This document shows, one piece after another, positions 1-10,893 of a stretch of 35,855 bases of DNA. The stretch is taken from contig JAISFC010000090.1 in NCBI GenBank assembly GCA_031263785.1, positions 1-35,855 of the forward strand. Reading direction: 5' to 3'. Source of the stretch: Clostridiales bacterium (GTDB taxonomy: Bacteria > Bacillota > Clostridia > Monoglobales > WRBX01). Within the stretch, counting starts at the first letter, position 1, and the number at the start of each line of letters is the position of its first letter. The position numbers and the translations under genes were made by a program. The notes beneath the pieces were generated by a model that saw only the letters and a list, made by a program, of their open reading frames with translations, made no database searches and had not been told where the DNA came from.

Positions 1-1
1 G

Positions 2-118
2 ATATTGCAGATACCACAAGGGTATTCCCCTTCCCATATTATTTTAATCGGTGAAAGAGCCGGCAGTCCGGCGCAGGCAGCAGCAAGAAAAGAAAATGCT
101 GTTAATTATATTAAGTAG
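2..118 (+). CDS. C-terminal fragment of a nitroreductase-family protein (5' end outside window)
   Basis: Open frame from base 2: ILQIPQGYSPSHIILIGERAGSPAQAAARKENAVNYIK*, resembling the conserved IPxGYxPxxxIxIG C-terminus of nitroreductases. Confidence 0.5.
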   Translation: MLQIPQGYSPSHIILIGERAGSPAQAAARKENAVNYIK

Positions 119-516
119 ATTAAGTAGAAAATGGGAAAATAAAATCATGGCAAGTATGTATGGATCAAAAAAAGCAATTGACATATTGGGAGAAAAATGG
201 GAATGAATTTTTCATAATGAATAAAATATATTTTAAACAATTTATGGAATCAATAGAAAATCTGAAATAAATAATATTGTAAAGTAGAAGTATAAAAGCA
301 GCCGGAACGTTATGTGCTGTAAAATCAAGCTGTCTTTTTATCCGCTTTCCTCGGCTCTTTTTTCAGCAGATTGCTCACGGGAACCAACACGCCCTTTGAA
401 ATACCCTCGGCGCGAATGGCAGCTTTTTTCGCGTCTATCCCCGCCTTTTTCGCGCCATGCGGATTCAACGAAAATAACTGAAAACATCCATACATAATCT
501 TAATCCATAAATTTTC

Positions 517-545
517 TTGACATGGCGCATATAATATGTTATACT
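517..545 (+). promoter_or_regulatory. Sigma-A type promoter of the amino-acid transporter operon
   Basis: TTGACA (517-522), 17-bp spacer, TATACT (540-545). Confidence 0.8.
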
Positions 546-616
546 ATTAATAACAGTTGAAAGGGCAATCAGGCGCAAGGCGGCTTGCTTTGTGATTATC
601 GAAAGGAAAATGATTT

Positions 617-697
617 ATGAATCTCTCGCAAAGAAATCTGCATCATACTCATCATCACATTCCGTGTGGTTTCTTTGTTGTGTGTGAGATGAGTTAA
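617..697 (+). CDS. Histidine-rich leader peptide MNLSQRNLHHTHHHHIPCGFFVVCEMS
   Basis: 26-codon ORF with SD GAAAGGA about 9 nt upstream; six His codons in a seven-codon run (cat cat act cat cat cac); followed by an intrinsic terminator. Confidence 0.8.
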   Translation: MNLSQRNLHHTHHHIPCGFFVVCEMS

Positions 698-728
698 GTG
701 GAATAGCGCATCATCATATAAACACATG

Positions 729-758
729 CACAGGGCAACCACTCGCCTTGTGTTTTTT
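729..758 (+). terminator. Intrinsic terminator/attenuator between leader peptide and transporter operon
   Basis: CACAGGGC (729-736) pairs with GCCTTGTG (745-752, one G-U), followed by T6. Confidence 0.8.
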
Positions 759-800
759 GTTGCGTTTCAACTGAAATTTTAAAAAGAAAGAGTGGTAAAA

Positions 801-1538
801 ATGAAAAAAATCTTATCATTGGCTGTGATAGTGGCATTAAGCATTGGTTTGGCGGGGTGCGGCGCGCCGGAAGAGGGCAAGACTCTCAACATCGGCATAA
901 CGGATTATCCGCCGCTTAACTACTACGAAAACGGCAAGCTTATCGGGTTTGAGACGGAATTTGCCGAAGAGGTCTGCAAGGAGCTCGGGATGACGCCGAA
1001 TTTTATCATCATCGATTGGGGCAGCAAGGAAATCGAGCTGAAAGCGAAAAATATCGATGTGATTTGGAACGGCATGACTTGGACGGCGAAGCGGGCGGAA
1101 AACATGCTTCTGTCGGACAAATACATCAACAATAACGGCGTTCTGGTTGTTAAAAATGGCGTTAATGAAATCAAGAGCGTCGCGGTTGAAAAGGGTTCGC
1201 AAGCCGAAACCACGGTTGATACGGATAGCTTTTTCGAAGACAAAGAAGTTATAAAGGTGGACGCCATGACGAAGGGATTTATGGAGGTTTCGAGCGGCAA
1301 TGTTTCGGCGACTTATTGCGATTATGTCGCCGCTCGCGGGATGCTCGCTGACGGCAGTGATTACACCAATCTTGAAATTTGGGACGGTTACAAGGGCGAG
1401 GCTGACGCGTTTTCTATGGGGTTCCGCAAAGAAGACACGGAATTGTGCGGCGAAATAAATAAAATTATGGCTGAGATGAAAGCGGACGGCAGAATGAAGA
1501 AAATCGCCGACAAATATGGGCTGGGTGATTTGCTATGA
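801..1538 (+). CDS. Amino-acid ABC transporter substrate-binding lipoprotein
   Basis: MKKILSLAVIVALSIGLAGCG lipobox; SBP family 3-like sequence. The ORF track starts at GTG 792, but ATG 801 is better placed behind the GAAAGAG SD. Confidence 0.85.
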   Translation: MKKILSLAVIVALSIGLAGCGAPEEGKTLNIGITDYPPLNYYENGKLIGFETEFAEEVCKELGMTPNFIIIDWGSKEIELKAKNIDVIWNGMTWTAKRAENMLLSDKYINNNGVLVVKNGVNEIKSVAVEKGSQAETTVDTDSFFEDKEVIKVDAMTKGFMEVSSGNVSATYCDYVAARGMLADGSDYTNLEIWDGYKGEADAFSMGFRKEDTELCGEINKIMAEMKADGRMKKIADKYGLGDLL

Positions 1539-2170
1539 GCTTTGGGGAGGTAAATCTTAAACTTTTGGAGGGTTTTCAATTAAATTGCTATTTATACATT
1601 CTAACCCTCCTATTTTCCCTCCCTTTGGGGCTAATATTCTGCTATTTGCGGATGGGGAAGTCGAAAGCGATAATGCAGGGCGTCATATGGTTTTTGCGCG
1701 GGTCGCCGCTTATGATACAGCTTTTCATCGTGATGTACGTGCCGGGGCTGCTGTTTAACATCCCGATAAAATCGCGCTTCACGGTGGCGGTTATCGCCTT
1801 TTCCATCAACTATGCGGCGTATTTCTGCGAGATATTCCGAGGGGGAATCGAGTCGATACCTAAGGGGCAATGGGAAGCGGGGCAAGTTTTGGGGCTGTCT
1901 AAATGGGCGATTGAGCGGAAAATCGTGTTTCCGCAGGTCGTCAAGAAAATAATCCCGCCGTTTGGAAACGAGCTGCTAACTTTAATCAAAGACACCACGC
2001 TCGCCCGAGTTATCGCCGTCCCCGAAATGCTTATGGCGAGCACGGAGTTCACGACAAAAGGCTTAATATGGCCGCTTTTCTACACGACCGTATTTTTCTT
2101 AATTGCAACCGCGTTTATGACGTTTTTCCTAAAATGGCTCGAGGGGAGGTTCGCGTATTATGAGGGTTAG
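1535..2170 (+). CDS. Amino-acid ABC transporter permease
   Basis: Hydrophobic; His/Glu/Gln permease signature (RGGIESIPKGQWEAGQVLGLSKW, LIKDTTLARVI); ATGA overlap with upstream gene. Confidence 0.88.
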   Translation: MSFGEVNLKLLEGFQLNCYLYILTLLFSLPLGLIFCYLRMGKSKAIMQGVIWFLRGSPLMIQLFIVMYVPGLLFNIPIKSRFTVAVIAFSINYAAYFCEIFRGGIESIPKGQWEAGQVLGLSKWAIERKIVFPQVVKKIIPPFGNELLTLIKDTTLARVIAVPEMLMASTEFTTKGLIWPLFYTTVFFLIATAFMTFFLKWLEGRFAYYEG

Positions 2171-2732
2171 TAATATTTGCAAGAGCTTTGGCGGGAACAA
2201 GGCGCTTGAGGATGTTTCCTTTGAAACTAGCGGGAATTTGGCTATTGTCGGCGAAAGCGGCGGCGGCAAGACAACGTTGCTCCGCATCTTGGCGGGGCTG
2301 GAGACGGCGGATAGCGGGACGGTTGAATATGACGGAAAAATAGGCTTCGTTTTTCAGGATTTTAATCTGTTCCCGCATATGACCGTGTGGGAAAACATAA
2401 CGATTGCCGCTCCTGACGCCGATATTGGGCTTTTAGCGCGGCTCGGCTTGGAAAGCAAGAAAGACGAATATCCCTGCAATTTAAGCGGAGGGCAAAGGCA
2501 ACGCGTGGCAATCGCGAGGGCGCTGGCGTTGGACCCCGATATATTGTGTTTTGATGAGCCGACTTCCGCGCTTGACCCCCTGCTTACCGACAGCGTTGCG
2601 GAGCTTATAAATTCTCTTGATAAAATCTGTATAATTGTGACGCACGATATGGAATTCGCCGATAAGGTGGCAAAGAAAAAGTTGATTGTCGACGCACGGT
2701 CAAACGCAATTTACAAACGAAAAGGAGCGTGA
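2160..2732 (+). CDS. Amino-acid ABC transporter ATP-binding protein
   Basis: Walker A GESGGGKTT, Q-loop FQDFNLFPHMTVWEN, LSGGQRQRVAIARAL, Walker B ILCFDEPTSALDP. Confidence 0.9.
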   Translation: MRVSNICKSFGGNKALEDVSFETSGNLAIVGESGGGKTTLLRILAGLETADSGTVEYDGKIGFVFQDFNLFPHMTVWENITIAAPDADIGLLARLGLESKKDEYPCNLSGGQRQRVAIARALALDPDILCFDEPTSALDPLLTDSVAELINSLDKICIIVTHDMEFADKVAKKKLIVDARSNAIYKRKGA

Positions 2733-2738
2733 ATTAGC

Positions 2739-3350
2739 ATGGAATACAAAATTTATAATCCCGGGGGCAATAAAACCGCGCTCGTGATGGGGCTTGAGTA
2801 CGATTATAAGGGTGTAAACAGCGAAATTATGCGGGACAACCCCGATGTGGAGCAGGTTGGTTTTGTTGCGACTGACGGATATGAGCTGAAAATGGCGGGC
2901 GGCGAATTTTGCGGCAACGCTTGTCGATGCGCCGCGAACTATTATTTAGGCGGCAAGCAAGGCGAAATCGAGCTTGAGACGGCTGCGGGCAAGGTTAAAT
3001 GCGGCATAAATGAGCGAGGCGAAACATGGGTGGAGCTGCCGAAGCCCACTCCGCGCGCAATCGCCGAGGGCATATATCTCGTTGAAATGGAGGGAATAAC
3101 GCATATTGTCATAGATAAAGCGAGCGTCGGGGCGAAATGCGTGGGGGTTATACCGTATGAGAGCGGAGCGATAAATCCGTTTGTTTGGGTGCGCGACATA
3201 AACACCTTTTTCAACGAAACCGGCTGCTTGAGCGGCAGTGTCGCCGTCGCTTCGGTTATGGATGTGGGTAAGTTGCGGCAACCAAGTCAAGCGGATTATA
3301 AAATTGAGAAAAATGACCTTAGCATTAAGGTGTCCGGGACGGTCGAATGA
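2739..3350 (+). CDS. DapF-fold amino-acid racemase/epimerase, CntK/histidine racemase-like
   Basis: YNPGGNKTALV, EQVGF, GGEFCGNACR and second catalytic Cys in NETGCLSGSVA; two-Cys PLP-independent epimerase architecture. Confidence 0.7.
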   Translation: MEYKIYNPGGNKTALVMGLEYDYKGVNSEIMRDNPDVEQVGFVATDGYELKMAGGEFCGNACRCAANYYLGGKQGEIELETAAGKVKCGINERGETWVELPKPTPRAIAEGIYLVEMEGITHIVIDKASVGAKCVGVIPYESGAINPFVWVRDINTFFNETGCLSGSVAVASVMDVGKLRQPSQADYKIEKNDLSIKVSGTVE

Positions 3351-3678
3351 GCGCTGTATCTTTCTTAATATCCCGCACGGCGCGTCGCAATAGACTACGC
3401 TTGTTCATTTCCGCGCTGAAAATCGCGCGAAAATATCACCCGCTCCGTCATTGCTCCTTCTCCACAAAAAGGCACGGACTTATCGGCTAAAACCTTGTAA
3501 ACGCGGTTTTTTAACGCCGATTGGCGTCCTACCACCTTTTTGTGGTTAAACCACCTTCAAGAAAGAAAAATGTACTTGAGAGTTTTGTGAAATCTTCATA
3601 GTTTGCGCTTAAAACCACTTTTTTGAAGATATTGTTTCGGATGAATTTACGCTTGAATCCCACAGCTGAACATAAAAA

Positions 3679-3706
3679 GAACGGTGCAAAATTTTTCACA
3701 CCGCTC
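3679..3706 (-). terminator. Terminator hairpin downstream of the LRR gene (probably bidirectional)
   Basis: GAACGGTG...CACCGCTC stem flanked by A5 and T5 tracts. Confidence 0.65.
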
Positions 3707-3732
3707 ATTTTTGTATGATTAATTTTTAATTC

Positions 3733-6891
<3,159 letters not shown>

Positions 6892-6978
6892 GTTTTTTCA
6901 TGGTTCATCTTCCTTCCTTTATAAATTTAAAAATCTTATTGACTGTACTGTATCATAAAAAAACAGTCTCGTGGGATT

Positions 6979-7017
6979 TGTAACACAAATGTAATATAAT
7001 TGTAATATTTCTGTAAC
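6979..7017 (+). promoter_or_regulatory. Four 11-bp-phased TGTAAY direct repeats (WalR/OmpR-family-like box) upstream of the LRR gene
   Basis: TGTAAC 6979, TGTAAT 6990, TGTAAT 7001, TGTAAC 7012; abuts a weak -35 (6975-6980, minus) with -10 TATGAT (6952-6957, minus). Confidence 0.65.
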
Positions 7018-7189
7018 ATTTCCTAAAAAACGGAAAAAGGTTTATTTGCGTCGGCAATTCTCACGTTTTAAGCATTTTTAATTTTCAAAAATTATGCTTT
7101 TGAGTAATTTTAAGCCGCACTCCGCTGCATTCGAGTTCTCAACATGAATCGTTACAAACTAAATCGCCGTGGATATCTCAAAAAAAATC

Positions 7190-7218
7190 TTGACACCGTC
7201 CCGAATTTATGGTAATAT
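7190..7218 (+). promoter_or_regulatory. tRNA-Glu promoter
   Basis: TTGACA (7190-7195), 17 bp, TAATAT (7213-7218). Confidence 0.75.
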
Positions 7219-7240
7219 TATATGTAGGTATGTTTTGCAT

Positions 7241-7315
7241 GGCCCGTTGGTCAAGAGGTTAAGACACCGCCCTTTCACGGCGGAATCAGGGGTTCAATTC
7301 CCCTACGGGTCACCA
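7241..7315 (+). tRNA. tRNA-Glu (anticodon TTC), CCA encoded
   Basis: Cloverleaf: acceptor GGCCCGT/ACGGGTC, anticodon stem CCGCC-CTTTCAC-GGCGG, T-arm GGGGTTCAATTCCCC, terminal CCA. Confidence 0.96.
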
Positions 7316-7320
7316 AAAAA

Positions 7321-7338
7321 TGCCGCATGAATGCGGCA
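7321..7338 (+). terminator. Hairpin downstream of tRNA-Glu
   Basis: TGCCGCA-tgaa-TGCGGCA perfect inverted repeat; no long T tract. Confidence 0.45.
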
Positions 7339-7344
7339 ATGAAG

Positions 7345-7445
7345 AATGAAAAGTGATAAATTGTGAATTATGAATATTCGGGAGCGAAAGCCGGCGGCAC
7401 TTTTTGTATTCATCATTTATCACTCATCGTTTATCATTTTTCATT
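7345..7445. repeat. Imperfect palindromic (MITE-like) element
   Basis: Arms AATGAAAAGTGATAAA (7345-7360) and TTTATCATTTTTCATT (7430-7445) match 15/16 as an inverted repeat; inner arms tgaattatgaata/tattcatcattta. Confidence 0.5.
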
Positions 7446-7467
7446 AAAAGAAAAGGAGTGGAATTTT

Positions 7468-7701
7468 ATGAACATATGTCAAAGTTGCGCAATGCCGCTG
7501 AACAATGAGCAAGAAATCAGTGAAAACAGGGATTATTGCATCTATTGTTTCAAGGACGGTGCATTTACTCAAAACATGAATATGGAGCAAATGATTGAAC
7601 ATTGCGCTCAATTTGCGGACCAATCCGGAACAACGGAAGAGGAAATGTTGGAATATGCAAAAAATGTTTTCCCTACGCTGAAAAGATGGAGGCAAGCGTA
7701 A
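7468..7701 (+). CDS. Small zinc-ribbon protein
   Basis: MNICQSCAMPLNNEQEISENRDYCIYCFKDGAF: two CxxC pairs; SD AAGGAG upstream of ATG 7468. Confidence 0.7.
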   Translation: MNICQSCAMPLNNEQEISENRDYCIYCFKDGAFTQNMNMEQMIEHCAQFADQSGTTEEEMLEYAKNVFPTLKRWRQA

Positions 7702-7750
7702 TAATTTTTTTCGGTTTCGCATGGGGAAGTTATTATTTTTTTACCATACC
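7701..7750 (+). repeat. Direct repeat copy 1 flanking the HicBA region
   Basis: aatttttttcggtttcgcatggggaagttattatttttttaccatac. Confidence 0.7.
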
Positions 7751-7752
7751 TT

Positions 7753-7833
7753 ACCCTCATCGCTCTCGCTGACTACTTCAATGTATCCCTCGACTATCTC
7801 GTTGGTCGTAGCGCCCACCCTGCAAGATATTGA
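7753..7833 (+). pseudogene. C-terminal remnant of an XRE-family HTH regulator
   Basis: TLIALADYFNVSLDYLVGRSAHPARY*: the typical last helix of Xre repressors without an upstream HTH. Confidence 0.65.
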
Positions 7834-7884
7834 TTGCTAAAACATACATAATCGTATATAATAACAATGAAGGAGTGAATTATT

Positions 7885-8142
7885 ATGCCGCCAATTAAAG
7901 TTACATCGGAAGCACAAGCTGTCGCAAAAAACGCCATACCCACATTCCATGTTTTGATTCACCCCGCCGAAGATGTAGGCGGATATTGGGCTGAATGCAC
8001 TTTTCCAAATGGCGGTTGCACAACTCAAGGCGAAACAGTTCAGGAAACCGAAAAGAATATGTTTGAGAGTATTACGCTATTCCTCGAAGATTATCCCGAA
8101 ATCACTAACTATTTTTTGTCGTTCGAGGTTTGCGATGCCTAA
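7885..8142 (+). CDS. hicB: HicB-family antitoxin
   Basis: FHVLIHPAEDVGGYWAECTFPNGGCTTQGETVQETEKNMFESITLFLED. Confidence 0.82.
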   Translation: MPPIKVTSEAQAVAKNAIPTFHVLIHPAEDVGGYWAECTFPNGGCTTQGETVQETEKNMFESITLFLEDYPEITNYFLSFEVCDA

Positions 8143-8371
8143 AATACCAATTGTTAAAGCAAAGATTTTTTATCAAATGCTTGTGAAATTTGGCTGCGAA
8201 CCGATTAGCGTCCGAATTTCTCACTTTAAAGTCCGAAATCCCCACAACGGAAAGGTGTCTGTTGTCACCATACATACGGGAAAGGATTTTAGCAAAGGCG
8301 CTTTCGTTTCTACGCTCAAACAATTAGGTATTGATGTCGAAAGTTTCCTCGTGTTCATAGACAAACAATGA
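8135..8371 (+). CDS. hicA: HicA-family mRNA interferase toxin
   Basis: ATG 8135 overlaps the hicB stop; SVRISHFKVRNPHNGKVSVVTIHTGKDFSKGAFVSTLKQLGID with the HicA Ser-His motif. Confidence 0.8.
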   Translation: MPKIPIVKAKIFYQMLVKFGCEPISVRISHFKVRNPHNGKVSVVTIHTGKDFSKGAFVSTLKQLGIDVESFLVFIDKQ

Positions 8372-8443
8372 TTTTCGCATAAAAAAATCACGTTCGCCTC
8401 GCCTATTCGCTTGTAAACGCGCGAATTACGCCTCGTTGCTCAC

Positions 8444-8493
8444 TATCAATTTTTTTCGGTTTCGCATGGGGTAAGTTATTTTTTTTGTCATAC
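8444..8493 (+). repeat. Direct repeat copy 2 flanking the HicBA region
   Basis: aatttttttcggtttcgcatggggtaagttattttttttgtcatac, near-identical to 7701-7750. Confidence 0.7.
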
Positions 8494-8630
8494 TTTGCAC
8501 GTCGCAATGACTTCGTTTCGTTTGTTTACGCGCTGAAAATAGCAAAAAAATCGATCCGCGTCAAGTGTTTCTTCAACTCAGGAAATACTTTTAATTTTTT
8601 CAAGTTTTTCTTGTGAATTAAAACCTCTCA

Positions 8631-8969
8631 TTATTTTTTTATCCGCGCCAAAATCGCTCTCAAACTGCCTGAATTAGCTAACTTCTCATTAAATTCGTTT
8701 TCATTTTTCTTCAAAAACTCCAGAAACCCTTGCTTATCCTGCTCGTCAGTTAGCCAATATTCCAGCCTTATGTACGCCAGCATTGCCATCGAATCGCCGC
8801 TCAACCCCTGCCTGTCTATGGGCTTGTTTTCGTTTATATGTACGGTGTAATCCATATCTCTTTCTTTTTCAATGCGCTCTAATACATCAGCCGGGATTTT
8901 TGAGGTAAAACTCCCGCCTAATGCCTGTAATATCGCATATACCTCTGAAAATATTTTAGCAGCCGTCAT
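8631..8969 (-). CDS. Conserved small protein of unknown function, coupled to the metallopeptidase gene
   Basis: 112 aa; ATGA overlap with upstream ORF; pattern KIPxxVLERIEKERDMDY...AMLAYIRLEYWLTDEQ. Confidence 0.6.
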   Translation of the reverse strand: MTAAKIFSEVYAILQALGGSFTSKIPADVLERIEKERDMDYTVHINENKPIDRQGLSGDSMAMLAYIRLEYWLTDEQDKQGFLEFLKKNENEFNEKLANSGSLRAILARIKK

Positions 8970-10204
8970 CTCAAGTCACCACCTTGCTTCGGCTCCCGTA
9001 ACGCCGCTTTTTCTTTTGCCTGTGCCAACTCATTGTCGGGCATTAGCATTTTCCCCATCTGCGCGACTTTATCCTTGAAAATCCCGTTAAACGCCTCCTG
9101 CCACAGAACGGACTGCTGCAGCGGATATTTCACTAAAAACTCCTGCGCGTTTTTAATCACTGCTTTCCTTGTTTCCTGCGATAATGCGCCGTTTAACGTT
9201 GTTTCCCCATTCAATATCTCAATAGCGGCGGCGGCAACATTTTGCTCCTCCGATATACCCGCCTCAAAGTGCGTATCAATATTATACTTTTTGTTCATGG
9301 AACGCGCATATTCCCGCGCGTCAACCTCTGCGGGCGCCAGCCTATACCCCAGATGGAACTCTCTATAAACTTCGCCGGTGATATTGTCCCTGTGACGGGA
9401 AGTTACTTTATAAGGCTTGCTGCGGATAGATTCTACAAACCCGACCTTGCTGCCGTCCTCATAGATGTAGTCCTTGCCCTTTTGCCATTGATGCCGCAAT
9501 TCATGCGATAACGTGTTCAGCATATAGCCCAAGCCGTACAGCTCACGAGGCGATATAAGAACACGCGCGTCTTTTACCTCCGAAGCCCCGTGTAAAGCGC
9601 CTTCGATTACAATATTCGCGTTCAAATGTATTTGAGGGCAATCTATCCCTAAATCTTTAGAAATAAATTGACCCAGCCCTTGCATAAAGCCATAACGGTC
9701 CACCATGTTCATATCGCCAAACAAATATGGGCTTGACAAAACCTCCTGCACCTCCGCATCGCTAAAAGCCCTGACCTCATCCGCGGGCTTTAACTCCATA
9801 ATCCCCTTTTTCTCACTGTTGCAGACGAAACCCAGCCTGTACAGCTCATCCATACTCGTGTCAATTTCCAACCCGTCTAAGGTCCACTGCTTCCTAAAGG
9901 CAGATTGCTCATATCGCGTTTTGACAAGCCGCCCCAAAACAAGACTTGCCAATTTTACAAGGGGATTTCTGCCCGTATAATTTAATCTGTCCGCCAGCGT
10001 CGTAGTTTGCACCCTGTACGCATCAAGAGGGGCTAGCACCGTCTTTTTGGTAATAGAAATTTGAGTTTCTAATTTAGCCATGTACGCCGCCATTTCGGTA
10101 TCGCGTTCACCCCACCCCGTAGTCTTGCGTTGGGCATCAAGCTGCTTATATTCATCCATAAGACTATCCAGAGTGTCTTGAGGAGTATGCTCATTAATCG
10201 GCAT
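8966..10204 (-). CDS. Zincin-like metallopeptidase-domain protein (HExxH)
   Basis: TLSHELRHQWQ (HExxH) with downstream AEVDAREYAR as candidate third ligand; ATG 10204 has SD AGGTGG (track start is GTG 10216). Confidence 0.65.
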   Translation of the reverse strand: MPINEHTPQDTLDSLMDEYKQLDAQRKTTGWGERDTEMAAYMAKLETQISITKKTVLAPLDAYRVQTTTLADRLNYTGRNPLVKLASLVLGRLVKTRYEQSAFRKQWTLDGLEIDTSMDELYRLGFVCNSEKKGIMELKPADEVRAFSDAEVQEVLSSPYLFGDMNMVDRYGFMQGLGQFISKDLGIDCPQIHLNANIVIEGALHGASEVKDARVLISPRELYGLGYMLNTLSHELRHQWQKGKDYIYEDGSKVGFVESIRSKPYKVTSRHRDNITGEVYREFHLGYRLAPAEVDAREYARSMNKKYNIDTHFEAGISEEQNVAAAAIEILNGETTLNGALSQETRKAVIKNAQEFLVKYPLQQSVLWQEAFNGIFKDKVAQMGKMLMPDNELAQAKEKAALREPKQGGDLR

Positions 10205-10271
10205 TTTGCTCACCACCTATAATAGATTATGTCTCTATTTTACAAATGGACACAATTCTCCTTATACTATA

Positions 10272-10300
10272 ATTATACAGCGTTTTTGAGCGAAAGTCAA
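10272..10300 (-). promoter_or_regulatory. Promoter of the metallopeptidase gene pair
   Basis: Minus strand TTGACT, 17 bp, TATAAT. Confidence 0.7.
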
Positions 10301-10381
10301 GTTAAGTTTGTGTAAAGAAAATTCTAAAAGAAATAAAAACTGCCGATTTATCAATAAAATAGGCAGCGACTAAATATCAAA

Positions 10382-10413
10382 GAAAGACCGATTAGATAAT
10401 ATAATCGGTCTTT
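10382..10413 (-). terminator. Terminator of the DUF1540 gene
   Basis: AAAGACCGATTA...TAATCGGTCTTT perfect inverted repeat. Confidence 0.75.
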
Positions 10414-10419
10414 TGGCGC

Positions 10420-10575
10420 TTATTCTTTCACGAACGTATCGCAAGCTGTTTCTTTTGTCGATTTTGCGCTGAATCCGGTTACATTAATTGAAGGAGCGCA
10501 GCATTTACTGCAATCATAATTATATTTGCATTCCTTTACTTCGCAAGTAATTCCATCTAATATATCCTTATCCAT
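10420..10575 (-). CDS. DUF1540-like Cys-rich small protein
   Basis: MDKDILDGITCEVKECKYNYDCSKCCAPSINVTGFSAKSTKETACDTFVKE*; SD GAGGTG; too short for the supplied ORF track. Confidence 0.8.
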   Translation of the reverse strand: MDKDILDGITCEVKECKYNYDCSKCCAPSINVTGFSAKSTKETACDTFVKE

Positions 10576-10691
10576 ATTTTTGCACCTCTATCGTATTATT
10601 AGCAAAATTTTAAATTTTATAACGCGGTTTTCGATTACAAAAATTTTTCTTGCCGCCTGAATTTATTAACGTAATGCAAAATCAAAAAATA

Positions 10692-10732
10692 CACAAAACA
10701 ACGAGGATCCCATAGGACCCTCGTGTTTTGTG
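10692..10732 (-). terminator. Strong intrinsic terminator downstream of the S-layer gene
   Basis: CACAAAACACGAGGGTCC-TATG-GGATCCTCGTTGTTTTGTG on the minus strand, then T-rich. Confidence 0.75.
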
Positions 10733-10893
10733 CCGGACTGCGATTTATCTGACCGCAACCCATCCACAGCTTTTTCCGGTGTGCCGTCTGCCAACGAGCA
10801 AACACGCCCATAACCTGCGCTCACTGACTGTTGCACACTTGCATTTCGGCTTATTCTTAGCCCGAAATTACTTACTCGTTATCGATACGATTA

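Noticed and set aside
118-300. Very short peptides (for example MNKIYFKQFMESIENLK) in the AT-rich left end
   Set aside because: Below any defensible coding length and without conserved features.
837-1300. Minus-strand ORFs over the substrate-binding protein gene
   Set aside because: Antisense of a confident CDS with signal peptide and operon context.
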